This document shows, piece after piece, positions 39,690 through 49,900 of a DNA stretch of 64,000 nt; positions within the stretch are counted from its first letter, which is position 1, and every line of letters starts with the position of its first letter. A model generated the notes under the pieces. It did no database searches. It saw nothing but the letters and a program-made list of their open reading frames with translations, and had not been told where the DNA came from. A program made the translations under genes and the position numbers. The stretch comes from Aptenodytes patagonicus (lineage: Eukaryota; Chordata; Aves; Sphenisciformes; Spheniscidae): the NCBI RefSeq assembly GCF_965638725.1, contig NC_134982.1, forward strand, positions 57,411,816-57,475,815, read 5' to 3'.

Positions 39690-40439
39690 CCTGGAAACCC
39701 CCCGGGGCTCACCGAGCCAGCTTCCTGCGCGTGTGACAACGGCGTTGTGCACGCCCGTCCGCCCGAAGCCCTGCCTGCCGGGTGGGGCCAGCATCTCCGG
39801 CCAGGGCCCCGGGCAGGGCCCGGGCGGAAGAGCCCCCTGACGGGTCTCCCTCCCTGCAGGCACGGCCGCAGCGCGGGCACGGCTCCCGCCGGCCTCTGCG
39901 GCCCTTGGCCCGGGGTGGGCCGCGGCCCGCGGAGGCGCGGGTCTCCGCAGACAGACCGGGCCGGCCGCCCCCCGCCGCAGCCCCCGCGGGGGCTCCTCGG
40001 CGGACAGGGCAGGCCGGGGCGGGGCGGGGCGGGGCGGGGCGTGGGGAGGCGGTGGTTGGGCGCCGCGGCCGCCGCTGCCCAGATGTGGCGGCGGGGGGGA
40101 GAGGGCGGGCGGGGCACGGCCGCGGGGAAGCAGGCGGGGCGGGGGGAACCTCGCCTCGCGCTGGCAGGCGGCGGCCCGATTGGAGGGCCCGCTGGGGAGG
40201 CTCCGCCCCCGCGCGCAGACCCGCCAATGGGCGAGCGCGGCGCGCGCCGCTACCGCGAGAGTTGCGCTGAAGCTGGCGCCGCCATCTTGGAGTTGGGAGA
40301 GGCCGCGTCCCGTTCCTGTCCCTCTCGGAGGGTCACGGGCGGGGGGGGGAGGGGGAGGATGGGCGCCCGGCTGTGAATTAACGGCGCCCGCGAGCTCGCC
40401 TCCCTGCCGCTGGGCCGCGGCGGGCGCGGGGGAGGAAGG
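39690..40439. promoter_or_regulatory. THAP1: THAP1 CpG-island promoter
   Basis: A CpG island upstream of the THAP1 ATG with classic TATA-less promoter elements. A run of GGGGC repeats (40016-40041) offers Sp1 sites and could form a G-quadruplex. An inverted CCAAT box lies at 40179-40183 and a direct CCAAT at 40224-40228, both NF-Y sites. A YY1 site GCCGCCATCTT lies at 40278-40288, about 150 bases before the ATG, the usual position just after a transcription start. The paired CCAAT boxes would suit a bidirectional promoter, but no gene is recognised on the other side before the JUN-like gene. Confidence 0.75.
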
Positions 40440-40510
40440 ATGGTGCAGTCCTGTTCCGCCTACCGCTGCCGGAACCGATACGACAAAGAGAAGCCCATCT
40501 CCTTCCACAA
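40440..40510 (+). CDS. THAP1: THAP1 exon 1: start of the THAP zinc finger
   Basis: ATG at 40440-40442 opens [20 protein letters not shown] and then SFHK. It supplies the first two zinc ligands, Cys5 and Cys10, of the C2CH THAP domain. The last codon is split AA|G before the donor GTGAGC at 40511. THAP1 is a sequence-specific nuclear transcription factor. In people it regulates cell-cycle genes and its mutation causes DYT6 dystonia; it recruits HCF-1. The whole avian protein assembled from three exons is 244 residues, against 213 in human. Identity is certain from the exact THAP start and conserved splice phases. Confidence 0.97.
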
Positions 40511-41030
40511 GTGAGCGCGGGCGGCGGGGCGGGACCGGGCCGCGGCGGGGGCGGGGCCGAGGCCGAGGCCGGGGCCGTGGCGCGCGCCCGCCCGCCCGGA
40601 GGGGAGGGGTCGCGCGGCGCCGCCGGGCGCGCGCGGGGTCTGTGTGGAGAGGGGGACGCGCGCGCGGCGTGTCAGTGGGGGGCGGGGCGCAGCGGTCGCC
40701 CGCGGCCGCTGAGGGGGGAGTCCCGCCGGGCCCCGAGCGCCTCGTCTTCCCTGTCCCTGGGGGTCTCTCAGAGGAAAGCCGAGGGGCAGTACGCTTTTTG
40801 CTGCCTTTTTCAGGGAGAGGGGGACCCCCTCCCCCGGGTTTTCAGAGGGCTAAGACCCCAGCCCGGTCCGTGTGCGAGGTCTGGGTTGGCAGGAGGGGTT
40901 TGGCTCCGAAGATGAGCTCGTCGGAGGAAGAACCGAGCGATCATGCAGTCAGGCACGGCAGTGCTTAGCTGTAACCCGACCCCGTGTTAGAAAGCTTTCC
41001 AGAAAAGCTGAAAGTACTTCTTATTTACAG
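40511..41030 (+). other. THAP1: THAP1 intron 1
   Basis: A 520-base intron from GTGAGC to TTATTTACAG. Its first half is still within the CpG island, with CG-rich runs such as GCGCGCGGCG. Open frames in this stretch on both strands are composition artefacts. Confidence 0.88.
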
Positions 41031-41226
41031 GTTTCCTCTTACAAGACCTGATCTTTGCAAGAAATGGGAAGCTGCTGTTAAAAGGAAAAACTTCAAGCCA
41101 ACCAAGTATAGCAGCATTTGTTCAGAACACTTTACTCCCGATTGCTTTAAAAGGGAATGCAACAACAAGCTTCTGAAAGAAAATGCTGTGCCCACAATAT
41201 TTTGTTATACTGAGCCCAGTGAAAAG
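41031..41226 (+). CDS. THAP1: THAP1 exon 2: rest of the THAP zinc finger
   Basis: Residues 24-89. [20 protein letters not shown] leads to [14 protein letters not shown], which carries the remaining zinc ligands Cys54 and His57. The exon ends with the family-defining AVPTIF box (76-81), needed for folding and DNA binding, followed by CYTEPSEK. Trp36, Phe58 and Pro78 of the THAP signature are present. The exon starts by completing the split Lys24 codon and ends in phase 0 before GTAAAC at 41227. The domain is almost unchanged from mammals. Confidence 0.97.
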
Positions 41227-44200
41227 GTAAACCCAAAGCACTCGTAGTTTAAGGTACTGGAATGCACGTGCATGTTGCTCATATCAGTTTAGCAGGGCTT
41301 GGTGTAGCAGAGCGGCGGGGAGAAGATGCAGATTGTGAAGGATACTGGCTGAGTATGTGCACCTGGAGGCTCCTGGAGGGCTGTGGTGGCTGAAACACGT
41401 CCAACAGCTGTCCTCATTTGCTTTGACAAGAGCAGAGATGTATGCTGTCCGAGGCTCTGGAGCAGGTAGAGCATTGTACAGACAGGCAGTAGCTCTGATC
41501 TGCGCTTGTGTGCATACGCAGAAGCCTGAGCAGCATAACTTCGGTTAAAACCTTGTGCTGAATTAAATGGAACAGCAGGAAAGCAAGAAAGTATTGCCCT
41601 GTAGTTAAGTTGTCAACTGTATTTGTGGCATATTCGGAGTTTTAGAGAGCCTTCAACAGTGCTTGCAAATTGCACTGTACTCTCCCATGGTGACTGGTGG
41701 CTACTGCTAACGTTGAAGAGATGATGTACCTTAGTTCTGAAACTTAACTCTCCTCTCTAAAGGGCTCTGTACTCTGGCTTCGCAGAGTTTACGTGAGATG
41801 CAAACAGAGGGGCAGAACAGTAGCTGCACCTGCTATCTGTCTGTGCTGAAACCATCTCTGTCTTGCCTTAACGGTTACCTTGGGTTCATAAGCCAGACTG
41901 GTCCCTAACTTCTGTCTCTGAACTTGTGATGGTAGTCTCCTGTGAGACGTATTGTTCACTCACTGTGCTGCTAAAGCAGCTTACCGTAAGATACAAATCG
42001 GTTCTGAGTTCTTCCTTCCTGATGTAATAATTGCAAGACGAGAACAGAAAAGATTGATTCTTAACTCCTGTTAAGGATACAAAATACTAGATCTCTTGTC
42101 ACTCTGCCATAGAGGAAGGGGCAAAGAGGAGAATGGATATGATAGGTCTAGGGGGTGAAAGACTGTAATGGGATGAAGTGCACAGAGGAAAACTGGGACT
42201 TTTGCTTGTTTGATTTTTCTCTTTATATACAATATTGGATTTGATGGAGAAATAAAAAGGGAATGTATTTGAAAAATGAAAAGTGGCAGAGAAGAGAATA
42301 TAAGCAGAAGGTATATGAGGAAAGACGGACAATTTCCAGGTAAATACAGCTGTGTTACGTTTCTTGTTTGATTACGCTTCCCTGCTGTCTGTACAACACA
42401 CATTTTCTTTGTCATGTGTAAAATAGTTGCAGAATTTTTTACAGCCTGAAAGCTGAATGGGTGTATAGGGTGATCTGCAAAAGTGCGATTGGTGCAGCAG
42501 GATTAGTGGTGAGCCACATTCCCCATTTCATTATCATGCCTGGATCTACAAAAACACAAAAGAGAGCCTTTTAATTATGGAGAAGGATTTAGTGCTATTC
42601 CTGTTTGTCTCACAGCACTTTTAAATGGACTGCCACATATCTTCAAGAAATAACGTAGTAACAGAATACCACCACAATAGTATACAATAGTATACCACCA
42701 CAATAGTAGCGGTTGTTCTGGAATTGAATCCACACTGATTTTGAAATACAGCTTTTTATCTTTTGCATTATGTAATTTGACATACTTTCTTTTTCATTAC
42801 TTATGTCTTCAGAGAATCATTTTTTGGCTGTAAGAAGGAATTAGAATTCACTTATGATGTGTCAGTGATACCAATGATCTGTTCTCCGTGATACGTTGTG
42901 ACAATAGTAATGTATTTATAGAGGTAGCATGTGCTGGATAAGCTGCAAATGGAAGTCTCTGTGTTAATTCAGCTGTCCAGCAATGACCTGATTTTTGCTT
43001 GTGCTTCCAACAAGGGTGAATTTCTCTTTGCCAATTGCATCTTTGCCTTGTAATTTTTTAGTACAAGAGTTTGAAAGTGATAGCTGATAGGGTCAAACTC
43101 TCTAGAATATTCATGTGAGAATTAGATAGGCACACTGTTAGCAGCGATTTCTTATAATTGTGAAAGAGTGGTAGTTGGCTGGTTTTGTACCTTAAAGTGA
43201 TCAGTAATATTTGCATATGAAACTTCTGTCAACAACAATCAAAACCGCCTTCTTCAGTTCCTGTCTGCCAAGTGTTGTAGTTTGTACAAGAGGGATATCG
43301 AGCCCCCAATATCAATGTTAGCTTGTTTGCATGTTAAGTCAAGGAAGTTAATGACATGACCTTCAGATCTGATGAGCTTGATATTTAGATGATGAGCATT
43401 GTCAGCTGCTCTTATAGTCAACATTGTCCCTGTCCTTATGCTTTTATGTGTAGTAATAATATTGGCAACAGGTGGGTAGTTAGAAAATTCGTTCAGTGCC
43501 TCTTTCACTGAGAAAGTCTTAGGCTTTCTTTTTGACAGGCAATATGCAAGCTCTTTTGTTTAAACAGTGCTTTTTTTTTATCAACATGTGCACAGAAGCA
43601 TTTCTGAATTATACTGCATTCCTTTGGGGCAGAAGGAATCTGATTCTCTGCTCTGGCCTATACTCAGGTGGTGAGGGATCCGTGTTGTCCTGAACCGTAC
43701 AAGTAAACCTATCGAGAGCAGTATGATAAAGACTTCAGTTTCGTGTGGAGTTGAGCCAATCGATATTCTGCTGCTGCCAAAAGGGAGAATCGTGCTTCTC
43801 CCTTCTCCATCCCATCTGCCAGCCGTGCAGTCCTGTTTCTCACTCCTTCCACACACCAGCCCAGGTGTAGGTCATACTTCGTGTTGCATTGCTTTGACTT
43901 TTAATAAAGGACAGAAGAATTCTGCAGTGATGGTGGGAGAGCGAATAGCTTTCTGTCATCTTAGCAACTTACTATGTTTGAGCAAAGAGTAAATACCAGG
44001 GCTGGGAGGGCTGCTTTGCTCTTGAAGAGCTGTTTATTTTGGCTCATCACGTCTCTTGAAACCAAACCCTTATGCTATAGCCCGAAAGCAGTGACACAGT
44101 GCCTTCCAGTTGTTGAGAGGCAGGCCTTGCTGTGCCTACCTCTCTGCTCTGCTAGCTTATCAGCCCCCGCAGTAGGTGACCCTTATTCTACCTCAGCAGA

Positions 44201-44689
44201 TGATCATCTGCTTCTGCTGTGTTTTTGATTAAGTTAGCTGATAGGTTCAAAGTATATAATGGTAAGATGCAGCAGAAAGAAGGAGGGACAAAGGGGAATG
44301 GGGTGGCAGTGATGAGTTACTAGGTCAGCTGAACTCCTTTTTAAAGACCTGCAGCCTGTGTTCCTGCTTCTTAGCTAATTGTGGATATGTATTTGACCTA
44401 AGTCTTCAAGTGAGAGTAATTGCTACGTTCTTCAGTTTTTGATTTATTTGAAACATGAAAGACTTGAGTTTCAAGAGCCCTGAAAACGAAGCTGCTTAAA
44501 AATATCTCCAGTTGACAAGCCAGACAAAACAGGCCCAGAACTGTTTGTCAATTTTGAAAATGTAGGCTTTGAAATTTATTTTATTAATTCAGTCTTGGTT
44601 GTTTATGTTATTCTGGGGCTGTAGTAAGGGAGTTGTGTTGTAAACAATGTTAAGCATGAAAACGTACTTTTTTTTCTTGTTGTTTGTAG
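41227..44689 (+). other. THAP1: THAP1 intron 2
   Basis: A 3.46 kb intron (GTAAAC to TTGTTTGTAG). It holds a short tandem duplication at 42667-42708 and no recognised gene or transposon. Minus-strand open frames at 42071-42415 and 43254-43856 have no family resemblance. Confidence 0.87.
42667..42708. repeat. Local 26-base tandem duplication in THAP1 intron 2
   Basis: TACCACCACAATAGTA occurs at 42667-42682 and again at 42693-42708, with TACAATAGTA between the copies, giving a period of 26 bases. It is probably a replication-slippage product. Confidence 0.85.
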
Positions 44690-45157
44690 CCTGAAGAATT
44701 TGCAGAACAGCCAGAAGATCCACTACCGCCGCCTCCGCCGCCGCCACCGCCGCCGCCACCACCACCACCACCACCACCAGCTGCTCCAGCACTACCACCG
44801 TCTCCATCAACTCCTTCTTTTCATTTGTCTCAAATAGATGCCAGATTCGTAGATCCAAGTATTGGATTATTGATGCCTCCTCTCCAGACCCCTAGCAATC
44901 TTGCTGTTTTTTGTGATCACAACTATACCGTAGAGGATACAGTTCATCAGCGAAAAAGAATTCAGCAGCTGGAGGAACAAGTTGAAAAACTGCGGAAGAA
45001 GCTCAAGACAGCACAACAGCGATGCCGGCGTCAGGAAAGACAAATTGAAAAACTGAGAGAGATCGTTCAGTTTCAGAAAGAAAAAGACATATTGGCAGGA
45101 AAAGGCTATGTGATTCTGCCCAATGACTATTTTGAAGTTGTAGAAGTACCTGCCTAG
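44690..45157 (+). CDS. THAP1: THAP1 exon 3: polyproline, HCF-1 motif and coiled coil
   Basis: Residues 90-244 and the TAG stop (45155-45157). After [12 protein letters not shown] comes a run of 18 prolines (102-119; CCG/CCA codons at 44726-44779), then [20 protein letters not shown]. Next are the conserved [11 protein letters not shown], the HCF-1-binding motif DHNY (165-168) and a long basic coiled coil of about residues 174-222 ([27 protein letters not shown]), which contains the nuclear localisation signal and dimerisation region. The C-terminus [17 protein letters not shown] matches mammals. The exon is about 31 residues longer than the human one, all in the proline linker. Everything else is conserved, so the protein should be functional. 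Confidence 0.97.
   Translation, partial: PEEFAEQPEDPLPPPPPPPPPPPPPPPPPPAAPALPPSPSTPSFHLSQIDARFVDPSIGLLMPPLQTPSNLAVFCDHNYTVEDTVHQRKRIQQLEEQVEKLRKKLKTAQQRCRRQERQIEKLREIVQFQKEKDILAGKGYVILPNDYFEVVEVPA
44726..44779 (+). repeat. THAP1: CCG/CCA triplet tract in THAP1 exon 3
   Basis: Eighteen consecutive proline codons: mixed CCG, CCT and CCA for the first ten, then eight pure CCA. The pure CCA end is the part most prone to length change. Human THAP1 has a shorter, interrupted proline stretch at this place. Confidence 0.93.
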
Positions 45158-45432
45158 AAGTCATGAACACCGGTTTTCACTTTGCTCGGCCAAGAAATTT
45201 AGTTTAAAAACTAAATGCTCTCTAATTCTGTGTGTAAGACTCTCCAGAATTCTAAAACAGTAAATAAGTAGTCATACAAATGAGATCACATTTTTTCTTC
45301 ATTATCATTTCAGTTCGATACACTTTTAATATATTGAAAAAGCAAGCATCTCAGAATTAGAATATACATCTGGTTTACAAAATCTGAATTGCTTTACAGA
45401 AGGAAAGGATGCAAGGTTGAATACATTTTAAA

Positions 45433-45466
<34 letters not shown>

Positions 45467-46945
45467 ATGGCTGTCTTATGCTTACAGGGGATGGGGAACT
45501 GAATCTGGCTGAGAGTGAAGTTGAGGTTGTTGTACACTTAGTGCAAAGCTTTGTCGAGGCATTTAACGTTGGCTCTGGTGATCCCCAGGAAGTAGTTTTC
45601 ACTGATTTCAGGAGGAGCAGAATTAGGCCAGTTAAGAACACCTGCAAGTGCTACAGAAAGATAGAGAAAGATAAGATACACATTTCAGCCTGGGAAAACT
45701 TCCAACCTCAGTTTGCTATGCCTTCAAAGCACTGCAAAAAGTCTAATTCCTGGATCCCTTTGGTGAGGTATGTAAATGAACCTCTTCTTTTGGAATAACC
45801 TTTCGCCATGTGTGTGTTGTAAGGGAGATGAGGAGAATTCATTAGCATAGCTGACGAGAGCTGTAGAAGAGGCTTTTGTCTTGAGGGCACTTAAAAATAC
45901 TCCTGAAGTGCAGTGCTGCACTGAACATATATGTTATTGGACTGTTGGCAGGATCAAGAAGGCAGTGTGCTGTTTAGGGTGACTGCTTTTCAAAAGTACC
46001 CTGATAATATACAGTCCCCAATATGCTGGAGTGTGACATTCCCATAAACACTGTAATGGGTAGAAAGTTGTCCTTGTCTTTGAAATTGTTGGTCTTAATT
46101 CACATCTCAACTGTGTGTAGCGTCAGGAAATGAAGAACTTTTTTTACTTATCCAGGGTGTCAGGCATTTGTGACTTTCATTGCAGTATACTGTGATTTTC
46201 TTTCCTTTCTTTTTTTTTTTTTTCATTCTCCTGCCCCCCGAAAGGCATCCACCAAAGGGCAGTTATGGAATTAGACTTTGGGAGTTGCTTGGTGCTAGAC
46301 TGGTTTTTAATATCTCAAATGCTGCTGCATCTCCTTCAGCCTTACTGAATTTAGCATGACAAAGTAGTGCAGCAGTTTGCACTTGCTGTCTAATAATTTG
46401 TTTAGTCAATGAACTCATTCAAAGTCAGAGAAAATGGCATCGTGCTAATCCTATGGTAGCCTTCACAGCTGAAGTTCCTGGATATATTAGACGTGAGGAA
46501 AATAACTTTTCTCAGTCCATGTCAGACTTGTGTGTAGTGTGGATTCTAGCTCTGATATTAATCAAGCCCTGTTCACGATGGCTTTAAAAGCTTCCCTTAA
46601 TATCTTGTTAGCATGACATTTTGAAATGTTTCGAACCAGTCTCGATACTTCTGACCTCACTCATGCCATGTATCTACTTTCCCTACCATTTCATATACTT
46701 AAGATGAACAAAAATGCTGATGCATCCTTTTGTGTACATTTATTATACCTGATTAAAAATAAAAAGCAAATGGTGTGTTAGATTTTTAACTGCTCTCTCT
46801 CCTCTTTTCCCAGGACTTTGCCAAAACTAGCTTGACGTTTTGTATCTTTTTTCTAAAGTAGTTCCCTGGTTTAGATGCTGGGTTTTTCTCACAGTGTTCC
46901 CAACTCTTCTTGCTGCTATGCTTTATACTTAAAATAAACTTGAAA
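45158..46945 (+). other. THAP1: THAP1 3' UTR with candidate poly(A) signals
   Basis: AT-rich sequence after the stop with AATAAA hexamers at 46758-46763 and 46933-46938, which would give a 3' UTR of 1.6-1.8 kb. A T29 tract at 45435-45463 lies inside. Which signal is used cannot be told from sequence. Confidence 0.45.
45435..45463. repeat. T29 homopolymer
   Basis: An uninterrupted run of 29 T about 280 bases after the THAP1 stop. No flanking retroposon sequence or target duplication was recognised. A similar T20 followed by pyrimidines is at 47871-47890. Confidence 0.85.
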
Positions 46946-49900
46946 ATGCTCAAATTCAAAAAGTGACAAGGGCAAGACGTTTAAACAACTGTTGCTATGC
47001 TGTCAGCATGTGTGGCCAGATAGCAGATTGTTTCTGTTTTCTCTCCAAAATACCCTCTCTTCTTAGTCTCCGGGAATTTAAAGTGCAACTTCCTGAGGCC
47101 CAGTGGGTTGCTGCAATACCACAGCCCTGTGGTCGGACTGCTCCTGCCATCCCCCTCTTCCCCCCGCCATTTCGCTGTGTAGTCCTATTACCACCCTTCT
47201 TATTTGCACCGGTTCTGGTGCTGGTTGTGCCCATCTGTGGGGCGATTCAGCGCACTGAAGCAGCAGATTTGGCTCGTAGTGGAGAGACAGAGGAAGACCA
47301 ACGGTATCAGGTCTGATACGAGAAAAAAGCAGGGCCAGAAGCTGGGGATGGGGAGAAATAAGTCCTTTCCTCTGGCTGCAATGAGCTGTCGCATTATGTC
47401 AGCTGCTTCTGAAAATACAAAGGGAACTTCATACTCTTAACGTTCAGCGCTGCTTCCTTCCACCCTGGCCAAAGATCCCCATCTCCCCCCACCGTATGCT
47501 CTGGCTGCTGTGCTTGTTGGGCCCTTCCTTCAGGTATTTTAGCTTCATAACCCTCCAGAAAAGCAGCCCAACAAAAGTAAGTCAGCAAGGTAAATTTAAG
47601 GCATGCTGATTGATAGAAGTCTGGTGTGTAGAGTCCTTGTGTGTTTAAGCTTTCCATGCTGGTGAAGTTGGTTTAACGGCTGACTCAAGTGAATGTTCCT
47701 TCCATTGAGAGGGGTGATTAGTGCTTGTCTTGAGGGTTTCAGTAGTACCAGGTTGAAGAGGGGACTGCTGCCCAATTGCTGACGCTTCCTTTCCTATTAT
47801 CAAAGGATGTTTCTAAGAAGAGAATGCAGTCCATTCTGACAACGGGCTTGAATTTCTCCTGCAGCAACTCTTTTTTTTTTTTTTTTTTTTCCTTTCTTTT
47901 AAAAAAAAAACCCTTGCTAACTCCTGATGCAGTGATGCTAGGGCTAGGTGTGGACTCTGCTAGGCCCATGACGGCTGGCAATATCTCAGAGCTCTGAAGT
48001 GGGGAAAAAAGGCTGGCACGGAAACAACTGATTGTCTTTCAGCAGTTGACTTTTCCTGCACGGCGCCCTATACTGCGATCTCTCTGATTGATAGCAATAT
48101 AGAAAGAGAAGATGGCTATCTGCTACTGGCCAGGCTAGGAAAGGAATTCTAGCTTTTCATGTAAAATTAATAAGCACAATATGTTCCCCAAGCATTTGTT
48201 AAAGTTTCCTCTTTTTTTAAAGTGGGGCCTGTTACATTTACACAATCAGCTGTAAAAAAGGTCTGCATCACTTACTGTTTGTATTGGCCACAACCGGTAC
48301 CTGCACATAGCAGCAATTTCATAAACATCTCTGAAAAATGTGATTGGGAGTTAAAAAGTGGAGATGGGAATGTAGAATGGCATGTGGTTGTCCAATTGCA
48401 CATGAAGTAGCTGACATTTGTTTAAATACATGTAACTGCACTTCACTGAAGCCTATTTTATAAAGCAAACAATTCAAGGAAGTTAGAAAGTAGCAAAATT
48501 GGCAAAAATGCTCCGTCCTCAAAATCTGGACAGAGAGATTTGTTTTGAAATGGGCTGATGCTTCAACAGGCAGAAATTAGAACCTCTAAAAAGAGAAGTG
48601 TTGGCTTACTTCCCCCTGTTGCCCCAATTTCCTTTTTGGCGTGGTAGGGTATCTGACTTGTGTGTAGTGTTTACTTTTTTTCTTCCTACAACTCTGTGAA
48701 GTGTTAGATTTCCCTGTCTAACTGGGACAGTTCAAACCCAGAGGTATGCTTTATGGGGAAAAAATGAATAGCTGAATACTTGTATTACTGCTTGTCACAC
48801 TGAGGAAGTCCTTCATCACTGCCCTTTCTTCTCCTCTGCTTCCAGTTGCCATCTTGTCTATGTTGTTACTAGCGTGGTCTTAACAACTGTGGCAGCAAAT
48901 TAAGGAAACTGAGATTTCCAAGAAATCTTCTGTCTTGCTGAGATTGCATTTTTCTTCAGCTCTACATAGGGTTTAGGGTACAGGTGCCCTGTGTGAATTT
49001 TGAAGGAGTTCTCTTGCAGCTGAAGAAAGTGCAAAGCAAATCCCCGTTTGAATGTAAGAAGAAGGAAAGTGAAGTAGTTGCTTGGGTAAAACTAAAACCA
49101 CAACAGTTTCTCAGTCCATTTCAAAAGGCTTTTCCTATTACATGCTTCTCTGGAACCAGGAAGTTACTCCTAGTTGCCCTTTTGCTTTGTTTCTTTCCCA
49201 AGATCTGTTTCAGGTTTTAGTCTATAGGCTTATCTGCTTCCTGTCTGCTTACACCTTCATCAGGTGGCTTTGGCAGGGTGGAAAGGGGTGTTTTGAGCTA
49301 TTGCCTAATTTTAACAACCAAAACACAATCTGCCAAAGCACGTTGATGCTTACAGTCTGTCATGACTGCAAGTTCAGGTCTCTAAGTCCTGCTGTTTTAA
49401 GCACAGCAGGTTATTTGCCATACTTTAGCCATGATAATGATTTATTAATAAATGAGAAAGAGCAAAACAGGATACGTGATTCAAAAATATGATGATGACA
49501 GTAATTGCTATTACAGATTTCTCTTTGTGCCTGTTCAATGCTTTCAACGGAAATGTTATCTTCTTACAGAGATCTTTTGATGGAACTGCAGCATTTTATT
49601 GCACAAATTGGGCAGAAGGCATTACAGTGTTATACAGACTGAAGGAGTTTAAAAGTGTGCAGAAAAAATGTATTGCAAAGTTGTTGTTTAATCCACTACG
49701 AATAACTTGAAACAGTTCCCAAAGGAAAGTCATCTTAAATATTCTTAAGTCAAAGAAAACATTTAAATCAGTTACTCAGAAGGAAATTTTCAAGAACCTC
49801 TCTTGAGAATAGGTACATTACATTGTCATAATTAAATCATTGCAGTAATTAAATCTCTCCACAGTCCCGCCACTATTAGTTCATTTAGCACTGAGTATCA

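Noticed and set aside
39597-40508. 303-codon minus-strand frame across the THAP1 promoter
   Set aside because: CpG-island composition artefact, rich in Pro/Arg/Ala with no domain, overlapping the known promoter and exon 1.
45435-45463. T29 tract as the tail of a minus-strand retroposed copy
   Set aside because: No recognisable gene-derived or SINE/LINE sequence and no target-site duplication flank it.
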